Positions 26,801-40,600 of a stretch of DNA of 64,000 nt are shown here, piece by piece. How positions within the stretch are numbered: position 1 is the first letter of the stretch; the number at the start of each line of letters is the position of its first letter. Both the position numbers and the translations under genes were made by a program. This stretch comes from Liquidambar formosana. Lineage: Eukaryota; Streptophyta; Magnoliopsida; Saxifragales; Altingiaceae. The stretch is taken from positions 1 to 64,000 of the forward strand of contig JBBPBK010000094.1 of NCBI GenBank assembly GCA_039720395.1. The letters are read 5' to 3'. Under the pieces are notes generated by a model. That model ran no database searches. It was given only the letters and a program-made list of their open reading frames with translations, and had not been told where the DNA came from.

Positions 26801-29800
26801 GCAAAGTGTTGCCACACCACACATCCTTCCAAAATTTCACCCTATTCCCCCCTTCCTACCTTAAATCTAATCACCTCCAAAAATTCTTCTTACCCTTGCA
26901 TAATTGCTTTCCAAAGCCCCATGCCATGAGATCTCCTAGTGTTCTTAGGCCATGGCCTTCCTCTTGTCCTTTTGGCACCTTCAACTTGAATCAAATCACT
27001 CAACTACCAGTGCATTCATTACTCTTCGTTGCACGTGGAAAAACCATCTTAAGGGACTTTCCATCATCTTGTCCTTAATTAATGCCACCTCTAATTTCTC
27101 ACAAATGCATCAACATTTCTTATTTTCCTTTCTTAAATTGCCAGTCGTCTTCAAATCCTGCAGTCAGCTGCCCTCCTATGCAAAACGTGTTTGTCCCAGA
27201 TTGTCAAACGTTCGGCACCATAAAACACAGTTTAACTCATAGCTATCTTGTGCATACACACTAATTATATTAATTCTTTCTCTGAAAAAAAAAAATTAAA
27301 ATCTTAATATTATTATCACATTCCCTTTCAACAAAAAAGATACAATGGAGAAAAGAATGCATCTCAAAGAAACTATCAAACTCCTGTACGGTCAAAACAA
27401 CATGAGAAATACACAAAAAATTGAAGAAAACAATTAGCTATCTGCTACTGTTCCAACTCCATTTCTATGTCTATATCTGTGTAATAGAGTATGTTTCCCG
27501 TATTTTCAATCTTGTTAATTCGTTCCTTATCCACTAAATCAGAACATTCTTACCGCCCATTCCTTCCACGGAATTTCTAGCACTTGATAAGAGCTTTTCA
27601 AAATACTTAAAGCACCACCCACACCCACTCAAAGGAAAAAAAAAAAAAAAGGAAGGAGATCTAAAAATTATGTACATAAAGAACTGGCTAAAGGTTTTTC
27701 CCTGGCTGTCTACCCAACACACCTTCCCAATTTCCTAACTTAGGAGCATTAGCATAAAAAATTGAGACCCTAAATGCAGCAGGGAAAATGTTTGTTGATG
27801 GGGACGTCAGACACATGGTTCAACGGGGTGGTCTAATTCAGCCTATTGACTTGAAGACCAAGGCTACAAATTTAATTTTTTATTTTATTTTATGTTATTT
27901 ATGGAATAATGGAAAATTATCTTTTTTTAATTTTCTAGACTTTAGGGTTAAGTAATTTCCAATTTTGATGTAATTGGAGTCCCCATTTAAGGGCTCCAAT
28001 ATTTTCTTAAGAAGCAGTTTATGATGAATTAAAATTGGATTTTTCCAAGATTTGGTGCCGACTCCAAACACCCCCTAGGTGCCGACTCCTAGGGTTCAGC
28101 TTCTTTTCTTGTTTCTTTCTAGCTTCTCTCTTTTCTTTCTCTACTTTTTGTTCTCTTTTATTGTTCTTGAGGCTGTCCTGCATCATTTGTCAGTTGGCTA
28201 GTAATCTGAATATTAATTTACAAAATGTTATAGAATAAGAAACTTCTCATACTGGTAGATAATATTATCCAACTGATTCAAACGGGAAAAAAAAAAACCA
28301 CAGAATCTGCCAAATGATCATTGTAGCTCTGGTGCATGTGCAGTGAGCAAGGCCACTTATTCAGCGGTTCACAACTAATACAGCCAACAAAATAATGTAC
28401 TGTTAGTGTGAGTTGACACTTAGAATTATTCAAAGAATACGCAATTAACAAATGTTATTATCTGGAAAAAAGGAAATCACCTTGACATAGAAGAGCATTT
28501 ACATGAAAAACAGATCTAGACTAAAAATTACTTTGGCCCAATGCAGATTAATACATAATAAGTAGTACGAAATAGAACGGCAGAAATAATTAAAACCTTG
28601 TCTTCTTCCAATTTCTGACGAATTTTTTCCCTAGCTCTTTTCTCTTCCTCTTTCTCTGCTTTTCTCAAGGCCATTATGCTGTGAAAGGACAAAAATATCT
28701 ATCATCCAAAAGGAAAAATAATTCAAGTAATGCAAAAAAAACAGACGTTTGGCACCACATAAAGCTCGATTGGAACAGAAATACAACAAGATAAAATACA
28801 AAACATGTACTAGATGACAACAAACCGTTTTCTTTCATTTTCTTCCTCAATTCGCTTCGCTTCAAGGAGTTCCTTGCCCACACGAATTCTCTCCTAAGAT
28901 AAATAATCAAAACCATGTTAACCGAAATATGGTAAATAGACCTCTACAAGCTGGAGTTTGAACTCTAATGAAAGATTATACATCAGAAGTAGAAAGCAAG
29001 CGTCTGGATAATTTTAAACAAGCGATACATTTTGGATGAAAGCTAAACCACCAAGCATGCTTCCACATATCAGAGATCTTTGGGTGGGTAATTTTGTGAA
29101 TTGGGTAGAGTTGGGAGCACAAGGTACAGCTTTTTTTTTGGGGGGGGGTGGGGGGGGGGGGGGTGCTAATTATGTGGGATAATAGGGTTTTGTCTAAGGT
29201 TGATGAAGGTATAGGCATGTTCTCTGCCTCCTGTGTTTTTAAGAATATTGATGATGGTTTTCAATGGATTTTTACAGGGGTCTATGGCCCTAATGATGAC
29301 AATCTTAGAGCTTCTTGCTAGTTAGAACTGGAAGATTTCTATTCTAAGTGGGCTCTCCCTTGGTGTGTGGCGGGAGATTTCAATGTTGTGCGGTTCCCTA
29401 ATGAGAAAAAAGGTGGAGATCATCTCTCCTCGGCTATGCGGTTATTTTCGGACTTTGTGGAGTCAAATGAATTAATTGATCCTCCTATAATAGGGGATTG
29501 GTTTACTTGGTCGAATAATTGGGACATCCCTAGTCTTTCTAGATTGGATAGATTCCTCTTTTTGCCTTCATGGGAAGAGCACTTTCCTAGAGTTACACAA
29601 TCTGCTCTCACTAGACCATTATCCGACCATATTCCATTATTACCCGATAGTAAAGCTATGAGATTGGCTAAAAGGTCCCTTCCGTTTTGAGAATATATGG
29701 CTTGAAGAGGAAGGTTTTGCTGATCTAGTGAATGATTGGGGGGGCTCTTACACATTTTCTGGTGCTCCTAGCTTTGTGTTTGCTAAAAAGCTGAAGGCGT

Positions 29801-32800
29801 TGAAGGAAAGTTTAAAAATATGGAACAAAGAAGTGTTTGGTAATATTAGAGAATCCAAAGATAGGGTGTTGGACATCATTCATTCTCTAGATGAGAAGAA
29901 AGGGAGGGTGGAATTGTCGGTTGAAGAAAAAGCTAGAAGGATGGAGGCAAAAGCGGAGTTTGCTAGATTAGCCCGATTGGAGGAGATTACTTGGCGTCAA
30001 AAATCTAGAGTTTCGTGGCTTAAGGAAGGAGATAAAAACACTAAGTTCTTTCATAGAATGGCTAATGCTCATAAGAGGGGTAATTATATTGGGAAATTAA
30101 TGGTGAATGGATCACTTGTGGATGATGAGGAGATTTTTTCCAAAGATATTGTTGACTTTTATGAAAATCTTTTCTATGAGTGGAGGATTGGAGACCTCTC
30201 ATCGATGACATGTCTTTTAACTCCCTTGATCTAGAGAAAGCGAATTGGTTGGAGAGAGACTTTGATGAAATGGAGGTTTTGGAAGCTCTCAATTCTATGT
30301 GTGGTGATAAGGCTCCCAGCCTGGATGGTATATGTATTGCATTTTTTTCAAAAATGTTGGAGGGTTATTAAAGATGATTTATTGAAAGTCTTTGAGGAAT
30401 TTCATGGAAGAGCTAAGATTGAAAATAGTCTCAATGCTACTTTTATCGCTCTCATTCCTAAGAAGGGGGAAGTGGTGGATGTGCGTGATTTTCGCCCCAT
30501 TTCTTTAATTGGTAGCGTTTACAAAATTCTTGCTAAGGTGTTGGCATTGAGACTCACTAAAGTTATTGGGAAACTCATTTCTCCTTCACAATTCGCTTTT
30601 ATTAGTGGAAGACAAATAGTAGATGCGGCTCTTGTGGCTAATGAATGTGTGGATTCTAGACTTAGAAGCGGAAATCCAGGTATTTTGGCTAAAATTGATT
30701 TGGAGAAGGCATATGACCATGTCAATTGGCATTTTCTCATTTATCTACTTGGTAGGATGGGTTTTGGGGCGAAATAGCGCAAGTGGATCTCTTGGTGTAT
30801 TTCTACCCCTTCTTTTTCGGTATTGGTGAATGGGACTCCCTATGGTTTTTTCCAAAACTCTAGAGGGGTTCGACAAGGGGACCCTCTTTCTCCATTTTTG
30901 TTCATTATGGTTATAGAAGTATTGAGTAATTATATTTCCAAAGCCGTGGATGCAAGCTTTTTGGATGGTTTTGTAGTGGGCGATGGTCGGTTTGGGATGG
31001 GCAAGGTTTCTCACTTACCTTTTGCTGACGATGCCTTAATCTTTTGTGGTTTGGAGGAGGAACATATGTCAAATTTGAGGATAATACTTCTTTGCTTTGA
31101 AGCGGTGTTGGGGCTTAAAGTCAATCTTGGGAAAACCGATTTGATTCCGGTGGGAAATGTTGGGAATGTGGACGGCCTTGCTTCTATCTTGAGTTGTAAA
31201 GTCGGGAAGTTACCGGCGACTTACCTTGGTCTCCCTTTGGGGGCTCGCTACAAAGACCCTAAGGTTTGGGATCCCGTTATTGAGAAGATTGATAGAAGAC
31301 TTGGTGGGTGGAAAAAAGGGTACCTTTCTAAAGGCGGTAAGCTAACACTTATCCATAGTGTATTATCTTCTATCCCGATATATTTCATTTCCATTCATAA
31401 AATTCCCAAGTCCGTGGCTAATAGGATTGAAAAACTTCAAAGGGATTTTTTATGGAATGGAGTGGGAGGTGAGCGGAATTTTCATCTTGTTGATTGGAGT
31501 ACCATTTGCCTTCCAAAAAGAATGGGAGGCTTAGGGGTTAGATTCATAGATTATACCAACCAAGCTCTCATGGGAAAATGGTTATGGAGATTTGGTAGGA
31601 GTGAACATGGTTTATGGCGGGATGTTATCATTTGGAAGTATGGGATTTCTAGAGAGGGTTGGTGGTCAAATGAGGTGAATGGTTCCCATGGTGTGGGTCT
31701 ATGGAAGGCAATTATGCAAGGCTTTAGCGGATTTATTAAACAGATTGGGTTTAAAGTGGGTAATGGTAGTAGGGTGAAATTTTGGAAAGACTTGTGGTGT
31801 TCCAACTTGCCTCTTATGGTGGAGTTTCCTTCTTTATTTTCTATTGCTACTAACAAAGAAGCTTTGATTTTGGATTGCTTGGAAGGGGAAGTTGGTAATC
31901 GTCATTGGAATGTCATTTTTATTCGTCACTTCAATGATTGGGAGTTGGAGGAAGTTGTGGCTTTTTATCAAGTTCTTTATGAGTGTAAGATTTTGGAGGG
32001 TGAGAATGATTCCTTGGTTTGGCATAAGGATTCTAAATGGTTATTCTCCGTAAAATCTTTCTACAATTGTTTAAGACCTTTAGGGAATTTATTTTATCCG
32101 GCTAAAGTCACTTGGGTTTCATCGGTTCCTACTATAAGTAGCCTTTTTTTGTTGGTTGGTGGGAAGTGATAAGTTTTTGACTTTGGATAATCTTGCAAAA
32201 AAAAGGGTGGTATGTGCCGAATAGATGTGTTCTTTGTAAAGAAGATGCGGAAACGGTGGATCATCTTTTTATTCATTGCGTTGTGGGTAGGAGTCTTTGG
32301 ATGCTTTTATTCAACATGTTTGGAGTCCACTGGGTTCTTCCTTCCTCTACTTATGACCTTTTGGCGGGTTGGTGGTTTAAGGTGGGGAATAAGAAGGCAA
32401 AAGTGATTTGGTATATGACTCCGCATGCTATTTTATGGTGTATTTGGAGGGAAAGAAATGCTAGAACTTTTGAAGGGATTGAGAAGTCTATCATTGACCT
32501 CAAGTCTTCTTTTGTTAAGTCTTTATACTTGTGGTATTCTAGTCACACTAATACTTGTAATCTTTCTTTTGTGAATTTTGTGGATTCTTATAAGTTATAG
32601 AGGGATAATTGGCTAGTCTTGTATATGGCTTATGTACTTGGGCTAGGCCCTTTTTGATCATCAATACATATTTACCTTATCAAAAAAACATATACCGACC
32701 TAGAGAACAACATGGTTAAAATTTTATGGTCCTTTTAGAAAGTGTACTCACAGAGAAGAAAGAATTGCAACAAACACAGAAGCAAATATGTATTATAAAT

Positions 32801-35800
32801 CGGAATAAAACATACAGCATAATCATTATCTCCACAGATAATTCATTCCCAATTGCTAGTAGTGTCATACATATGCTTGAATTCTTTCAACAAAACTACA
32901 GATTGTATCAGAACCTATTAATGTTGAATGAGGTAAAATAATAGTAAGAAAATCCCAATAAAGCTGTGAAAGCTGTTAGCCTGGTAAAAACAAAAAAGAA
33001 CAGCCTCCTCCCCATTTCAACTCTCTTAGCATGTTCAACTCTCTTTCCAGCTTCTCACAAAAGTTGTTGTTTCCTTTAAAATTCCTGGACTCATTTCCTT
33101 ACAACAAACTTAACACAACACAGAAGACGTGATAGAACCCACAACAGGAGATAAATTTCACTCTAATCTCTTTTTTAGTTATATATTATTTTCCATCCAC
33201 TTGCTATGGAGGTCATGGCAGTAGTGCTTCTCCCTCTATTTTCGTCTTGTCTTCTCTCCTTGCTGTGATCACTTATCTCCTTGTACCCTTATAACTTAAG
33301 GGGCAATATAGCCCATTCATTAGAAAATAACGTGGAAGCAAAGTTTGTGTCTCTGGCAATAACGCCAGCCTATATATATATTAGCAATTATGTTTTATAT
33401 AAAAATAAGTTCATTCACAGTCAACATAGAAATTCAAAATCAATTTAGCAATAAAGAAGAAATGTAAAGAAAAATACAAAACGAAAACCTCAGGCATAAA
33501 TTTTCAACCAAAATACATCAACCTCAAAGTCAATATCTGCATACTCAAATACTATAAGACACAATTTATTCAAAGCTGGAATGTTACTATTACTATGACA
33601 ACGCAAGTCAATATATTATAAGAAGCAATAGAGAAAATTCAGAAGTACCTTTTCTTTCTCTCTTTCCATTCTCTTCTCCTCCTCCTCTTTCTTCTTGCGA
33701 GCTCGCTCCCTTGTTATTTAATAAAACAATGAGAGAAGAGAATACGAAGAACAAAAAAATTTAAGCTTTCAAAAAACTTGGTCCTTCAAAAACTTGTTTA
33801 CAAGAAATATGTCAAAGCACTCAGAAATACTAATAATGTTATGGGAAAGTTAAGAACATCAAAAACAAAAATTTTAAAGATTGAAACAAGGTAGGTTAAA
33901 ATATAAACATATGTTCAAATAATAGTAAAGTTCATACATTACAAACATGTACACCCACCCATGTAGCGATTCAGCAATTCAGAAACAACCAAGTACATTT
34001 ACTTGCAGGAGGAAGCAGATGAAAACGTAACTAAAACTTTTCAACTAGTAAAGTTACAAATATGATATGAAATCATAAAACGCATTACAAACACTCAAGT
34101 CCCTTCACATGTTGTTTACAAGTTTTAGAAAAATAGGTTGTTTAAATAGTTTTATGCACCTCGCTACAAAATTCTAAACCATGCATTCACAAAAACTTCT
34201 CAAACATAACCATTTAAAACAAAACAAAACAAAACCAGGTCGTAAATAAGAAAAAGAGAATCTAAGAAAAAGGTTTTCTCACTGAAAACACGATTTCCAT
34301 CAAAGGAAAACAAGATCTGAAAAAGCTTTCATCTCAAGGTGACCAAATAGCAATAACAAGTTCTCATCAATGGCACTCAAGAATGCATAAAACATGCTAC
34401 CTTAGTTCTTGTGCTTTGATCCTCACTTCTTCAGGTGTAAGAGAAGGTTTAGGAGCCTCAACTTCGGAATTGACAGATACCTAAGTACATTTAAGCATGA
34501 GAAACAGTTAAATCCTGGTGAAGCATTTCAGTTTTTAAAAGCAGTAAAAGCAATTTAAGAGGCCAGAGATCAAGAGACTAGAATGGACCAAACTATAATT
34601 ATACTTCCTTATCACTTTGTTTGAAATCACAAAAACTAGAATAGAATTCATTTGCAATTCTAATTTTGTGCCAAATCCGTTGTTTGGAATCACACAAAAT
34701 AGCATAGAATTGATCCCCAATTCTGGTTTTGAATTTGATCCCCAATTCTAGTTTTGTGTCAATTTAATAGAATTGGAAATCTCACCCAGAGTGGTGGGAT
34801 TTGGCTAGAATTCATTCAATGAAAAGCCTCTTTTTACAGACTTACAAAGTTCCAATATTACCCTTTTGATTTAAGTTCTATGTCAAGAATGCCCTTTCCC
34901 CTCTCCTCTATTGCACAACACCCCCCTTCTCTTGGGTCACGCCCATGGCAAAATCAAGGGAAGCCATTTCCACGACAAATTTCACCAAAAGAGTTCATAT
35001 TCAGTTCTTTTTTCAAATAATATATCTATATATATATATATGTTAATTCTTATCAAGAGTTTATTCCAAATAGGGGTAATATAGGAAATACACCTGATTG
35101 ATATCATTTTCAGCTTCATTCCAAACACTAGAATAGAGTAGAATCTATTTAAAATTATAATTTTTCTGTCTTATTCAAACAGGTGAATTAGAATTCTAAA
35201 TCTATTCTATTCTATTGAAATCAACTATGTTCCATTTAGAGTTGGTTCCAAAAGCACTGTATGAGTTCCTGTGTACTGCCAGTAATATAACAAAGCATAA
35301 TATATTAAACAGACAGAACCATAAACAAAATCTTCCAACAACGCACTCCAACAAAAACAAATAAACCTCTTCCCAATGTGAAAGTTTAGGTTCGCCACAG
35401 CCATCCAAATAACTCAAAGAAACAATTAAGGAGCATTTGTTACAACAAAGCAATTATGCAAGAGAAGATTTCAACACTACAATCATGACAGTAACACAGA
35501 TGATTAAGAGGCCCAACTAATTCATAATAAAAGTGGTTTTGTTTTGCAATGATCACCATGGCATAGTGCATTCTCAGGAGTCAGGTCCCAAGGCAACTGT
35601 TATCCCAATTTCCATTTCGACAAGATCATCAGTATCCAGGGTTGGATCATTCACAGATTAGATAAAACAACCAGAATTACATAAAACTACAATATTTCAA
35701 GTTGCCATGTATACAACCTGCTTCAATCATCAGTTTTTACTTAACTTATTTTGAAGGGAGGGGGATGAAGATTAGGTCAGAAATAGAATAAAAATGTTAC

Positions 35801-37631
35801 ATAATGCTAATAAGAAGCATCTGAATAAAGATATCATACCAAAGGCATCAGATCTATGTCTGAGTCGTTCTCATGTTCAACTACCCAATTTACAGCAGCC
35901 TCAAGGCTACCATTACCTGAAAGAGAGAAAACACAATATTGAAATAACTATAAAAAAAAAAAACCTTTTTTGTTTTATGAAGGATAACTATAAAGAACAT
36001 AATGCTAATACCATAGTGAAAAGCACATTAAGAATTCTAGAAACATCCATACTTTTTATAATTAAAAAAATGCTGATAAAATGGAATCCAATTAATTAGA
36101 TAAAACTTGCAGGTAGTTATTCAAACAAATGAAAAGTAACAAAATTAAAATTAACACAAATTGACAAATAAGAGACCTTATTGAGGAAAAAGAGAGAACG
36201 AGTGTGTTGTTGTATAAGATGTGGTGTGGGAACTCCCATCTTGTTCTCTTTTCTTCTCTTGACCATAGCCATTTAGATCTTATAATTCAATCAACCTTTA
36301 GTACATCTTGTTTTGCTTCCCTTTTTTCCTTTTTTGTTGTAAATATGCTTTGACTGTGATAAAAACAAAAGCCAAAAAAAAAGAACACAGCTATCCCCGC
36401 CAGATTCTTCAACAAAAAGGACTAGGAAACCAGATGCCACACTCTCTCTCTTAAAAATCAACTACTCTATATATTAAAGATTCTTCCAAATTCTTCAATT
36501 CCTTTTCTTGTAAATGGACGAACATGTTGTACCCGGAAAATAGCATGTGGGAGCATTTTTCAAACAGTTTACTACCTCTTCCATTTGCTTCTACAACTCA
36601 CCACATCGCTCCAAAGCGCCCCCGTCACATCCACAAATCTCCCCAGCCATTTGTTTAGGAGAGCTTGGTTAGCCAAGACCAACAAACGAAACCCAAACCT
36701 CCCTCTTCTTTTGGTAAACAAATGGTCCTCTAGTTGACCAAATGCAGCTTCTTTTCTCCCTCCATCCCCTCCCACAGAAAATCATGCTAAAGCTTCTCCA
36801 ATCTCTGAGCCACTAACACCAAAACCTTAAACAGATACATGAAGTAGGCCGGCAAACTCAGCAGTGTAATCCTAATCAAAGTGACTTTTCCCCATGGTTT
36901 AAAGTCTCGGTCTCGGGCCTTGTCACGTTTCGGTCTCGGTCATCTCGATATCGCCCATCTCGTCGCGTCTCGGCGAGATGCAACTTTATGCATGAAAGAA
37001 TGTTTAAAAAAATCTAGAAAAATAATAGAAAAATCACAAAAAATAAGATAATCACATTGGAACCATTAAATAAGCAAAACAATTAACTTTGGACACGTAA
37101 TATGGTTCATAACTAGCATGTTCTTTTATGATAAAATACATAATATTTAATTAGTGCTTTTTTATTCTTTTGAAGTAAAAGCATGGCTATTATTTATTAC
37201 TATATTAAAAATAAGTAATAAAAGATTTAATACAATTTACATAAATAAATGATTTTTAAGTTACAAAAACTAACATTTTAAAATTACCTACTTTTCAATT
37301 TAAAAAAATACTAAAAAGATTGGGTAATTTTTATAAATAATACAAGGTAATAATAAAAGATTTTGCCTTTTTACAAAAAAATAAGAAAATAAAAAAGATT
37401 AAGTAGTAACTTATAATAGGTCAAAAGGTCAAACCTTCATACTTGCTCCATAATAATTTAGTATGTTGTAATTTATTAAGAATATAAGGAATCAGCATAG
37501 ATGATACCCACCAACAAAAAAAAAATAAAGGAAAAGAGAAGAAGAAGAAGAAGGAGGCGATGCACACCCACGACAGCTATAGGAGCAAGTGCTCTCTCCC
37601 TCGCGGCTGGCTCCAAGCTCGAACCCAGGTG

Positions 37632-37667
<36 letters not shown>

Positions 37668-40600
37668 TGCAGTTGGTTCTAAGCTCAAACCCACCAGTCA
37701 AGCACCTTGGCACCGGAAGAACCCATTTGTCTTGAACCAGTTGACACACCTGAGGCGACGAACCAAGTCGAGCACCCCTGAGGCTGCGAAACCAGTCTCC
37801 CCTCAACTCCTTGAACCTTGACCAGATCTGTTCGAGAAAATGCTTGAGGTGTGAGCTTCTGCAGTCAAACACAGTTGAGAACTCAAACAACCCACACAGA
37901 CCGTTGATTGTCAACACAAATGAGAGAGATCTGAGATCTATTTGGGTTTTGATGGCTTCTAGGACTTCAAGTATCGCTCGAGATTGACGAGATTTCGTCC
38001 GAGATGCACCGAATTTACGAGATTTCGCCAATAACGGTTCGTGTTGAACGAAATCTCGATGATCTCGTCCGAGAAGCAAAGCCCCTTTTATATTTTTGTA
38101 CCGTTGGGAAATCTCGTATACCCCATGGCCGAGACCAAATCATCTCGCCGAGATCTCATTCAACACGAGCGAGACTTTGAACCATGCTTTTCCCCCCTTT
38201 AATAAATACCCTCACTACCACCCACTCAGCCTCTTCTTGAAGCACTCGACCACCGGATCCAAGATGGCATTAGACTAAACCTTCACCCCCAACAACAATC
38301 CTAAATAGGAGGAAGGAAGCAGTAAGCACACCCACCCCACAACCCAGATTGGACGCCAGCACCTTTGCCTCCGCTACCTTGCGCACTATAATCAACTTAC
38401 TCTTCATAAGATTTACTTTTAACCCTGAAACCTCCTGAAAGCATAGTAAAAGAGACTTCAATATCTAAGCTGCTCACTCTCCGCCCCATAAAAATAATGG
38501 CATTATCCGCATATAAAAGATCTGAGATGCACCCCCTCCCTCTAATCCATCCCCTTCAACCCCCAAGCCCTCAATAAAATTCTCCCACACTGCTCAGCTG
38601 ATCAGCTTACTCAAAGCCTCCTTAACCAAGATAAAAAAAAATGGCGATAGTGGATCACCCTGGTGCAAACCCCTGAAACTTGTGAAAAAGACATGAGTTT
38701 CATTAACAATAACCGAAAAAGAAGCCGTTGAAATGCATATCTCAACCCAATATTTCCATTTATCCTTGAACCACATTCCACTTAGTAGGTACAACAAAAA
38801 CTGCCAGTTAACATAGTCGCACACCTTCTCTAAATCAATTTTATACACCAATCCCAACACTCCACTCTGAATCCTCGAATCCACACACTCATTTGCCAAT
38901 ACTTGCATTCAAAATCCATTGCCCTACTACAAATGCATTCTAAAATGGCCCCACCACCTTATCCACAACCCTCCTCAACCTCCCAGCTAGAAACTCAGCC
39001 AAAATTTTGTAAATTGATCCTACCAAGCTAATCAATCTAAAATCCTTAAGGTCCACCGCATCTCCTTTTTTCGAGACTAAAGTGATGAAACTTGCATTAA
39101 TGCTTCTCTCAAACGTACCCATCTCAAAAATTTTACTAAGAACCTCCATCAAATCCCTTCTTACCACCTTCCAATAGCTATGACAAAAGGCCATGGTAAA
39201 ACTGTTCGGCCCAGGGGCCTTGTCACCATGTAAACTTCTTACAGCCTCTAACACCTCTGCTTCGTCCCACCTCTTCTCTGGCCAACACACATCTTCCTCA
39301 TTAATGAAATCAAACTCCACCCCATCCAAACTTGGTCTCCACTCTTCCTCCTCCTGAAACAGCCTAGCGTAAAAGTCCACAATGTTGGAAGCATGTTCCA
39401 GCACCAACCCCTTGGAAGCAATATTCTCTTCTTGTTCTAGTACCACCCCTTCCACCTCCAACTTCCCTATAAAGTTGTGTCAATAGTGAGCACTGGCCAT
39501 GCTATGAAAAACCTAGTGTTCAGATCTCCTTCCCTAAGCCATAGCTCCTCCAATTTTTGAAGCCAACATATCTCCTCCATCTCTGCCACCTTAGCAATAC
39601 TTTCCTCACCTCCACCCTTCTACCCTGTCATTGCTGTCCAACAAACCTCTCTCCTCCTTATCATCCAAGTCTTGAATCTCATCCAATAATCTTGCATTCC
39701 TCACTTCAATTCTACCAAACACCTCAACTCCAATTATTAAAATCTCTCTTTAAGGCTCTCAACTTAGACATGAAGACAACTTGTATTCCTCAAAGCCAAC
39801 ACCAACCAAAAAACCCCATCCACCTTAAACCACATATTCTCAATATCAAATGCAATTTATCTTACTAGATGAGCCATGAAACAGAACAAAGTACTTCCTA
39901 GCATAATAATTTGTGTGATTAGCCTAGATCCAATGAAAGACATCGTAAATTGAATGTGACCAAGCTACTTTCACACAAAGTCACATTTTTTTCAACACTT
40001 TTAATGACCTATAAGTGGAGCTAATTCATCCTACCAGACAATATAGTTTTAAAATTGATTAAAATCCCCAAAAATCTATAATACCCATATTGTTTTCAAC
40101 TAAAAAAACCACAACACAGTACAAATCCGACTGAGTAGGTGGGGGGAACCTAAGACTAAGATAAATCATGTTAGTCTCAATCTCAATAAATGATATATTA
40201 CTATGCCAACAGCCTTCGGGCCTAGTGACATGTCCCGGCCCAATAAGGGTGTGGGGTTTGTGGAGCTCTTGGTTTTGACTCTTCCTGGGTGTGTGTGGGT
40301 GCATGTGTTTACTCCTATCATTTGGCCCAAAATAAATAAATAAACAAATTGATATATTATTATTATTATATAAAATAATAATAATAAGGATAACGGGGAA
40401 TCATATGCTAGTAAGTTTCAATAACCTCACCAGAATAATGGAGTGCCCGGGTCGCTCGTGCCGTAGGGAAACCCATTGCTTCAAGTTCCTCAAGCAGCTT
40501 CTTATCAACCTCCGGCACAACCATTTCTAAATAAAGAATAAAAAGCAACAGATCAGGTCACCAAAGTTACCAAACAACAAAAAAATCACAACATACCAAC

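Larger units (their letters stand above)
36545..39880 (-). mobile_element. L1-type LINE, minus strand, interrupted by a hAT-like element and lacking its 3' part
   Basis: From 39880 downward: the endonuclease-RT linker, RT ([33 protein letters not shown] in 39461-38940; [20 protein letters not shown] and [20 protein letters not shown] in 38908-38594; [16 protein letters not shown] in 38461-38270). Past a 1.29-kb inserted element comes [20 protein letters not shown] (36775-36572). No zf-RVT part, 3' tail or poly-A is found below 36545, which is unusual for target-primed insertion and suggests a later deletion. Many frame breaks. Confidence 0.82.

Noticed and set aside
30823..32169. The 448-codon frame as a host gene
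   Set aside because: It has the RT motifs [15 protein letters not shown] and YLGLPLG, and is flanked by endonuclease and zf-RVT pieces. It is LINE ORF2.
37492..38079. 195-codon minus-strand frame as a transposase
   Set aside because: It is low-complexity (Arg/Glu and Ser repeats from a CT run), shows no hAT catalytic or dimerisation motifs, and is not shared by the related copies.
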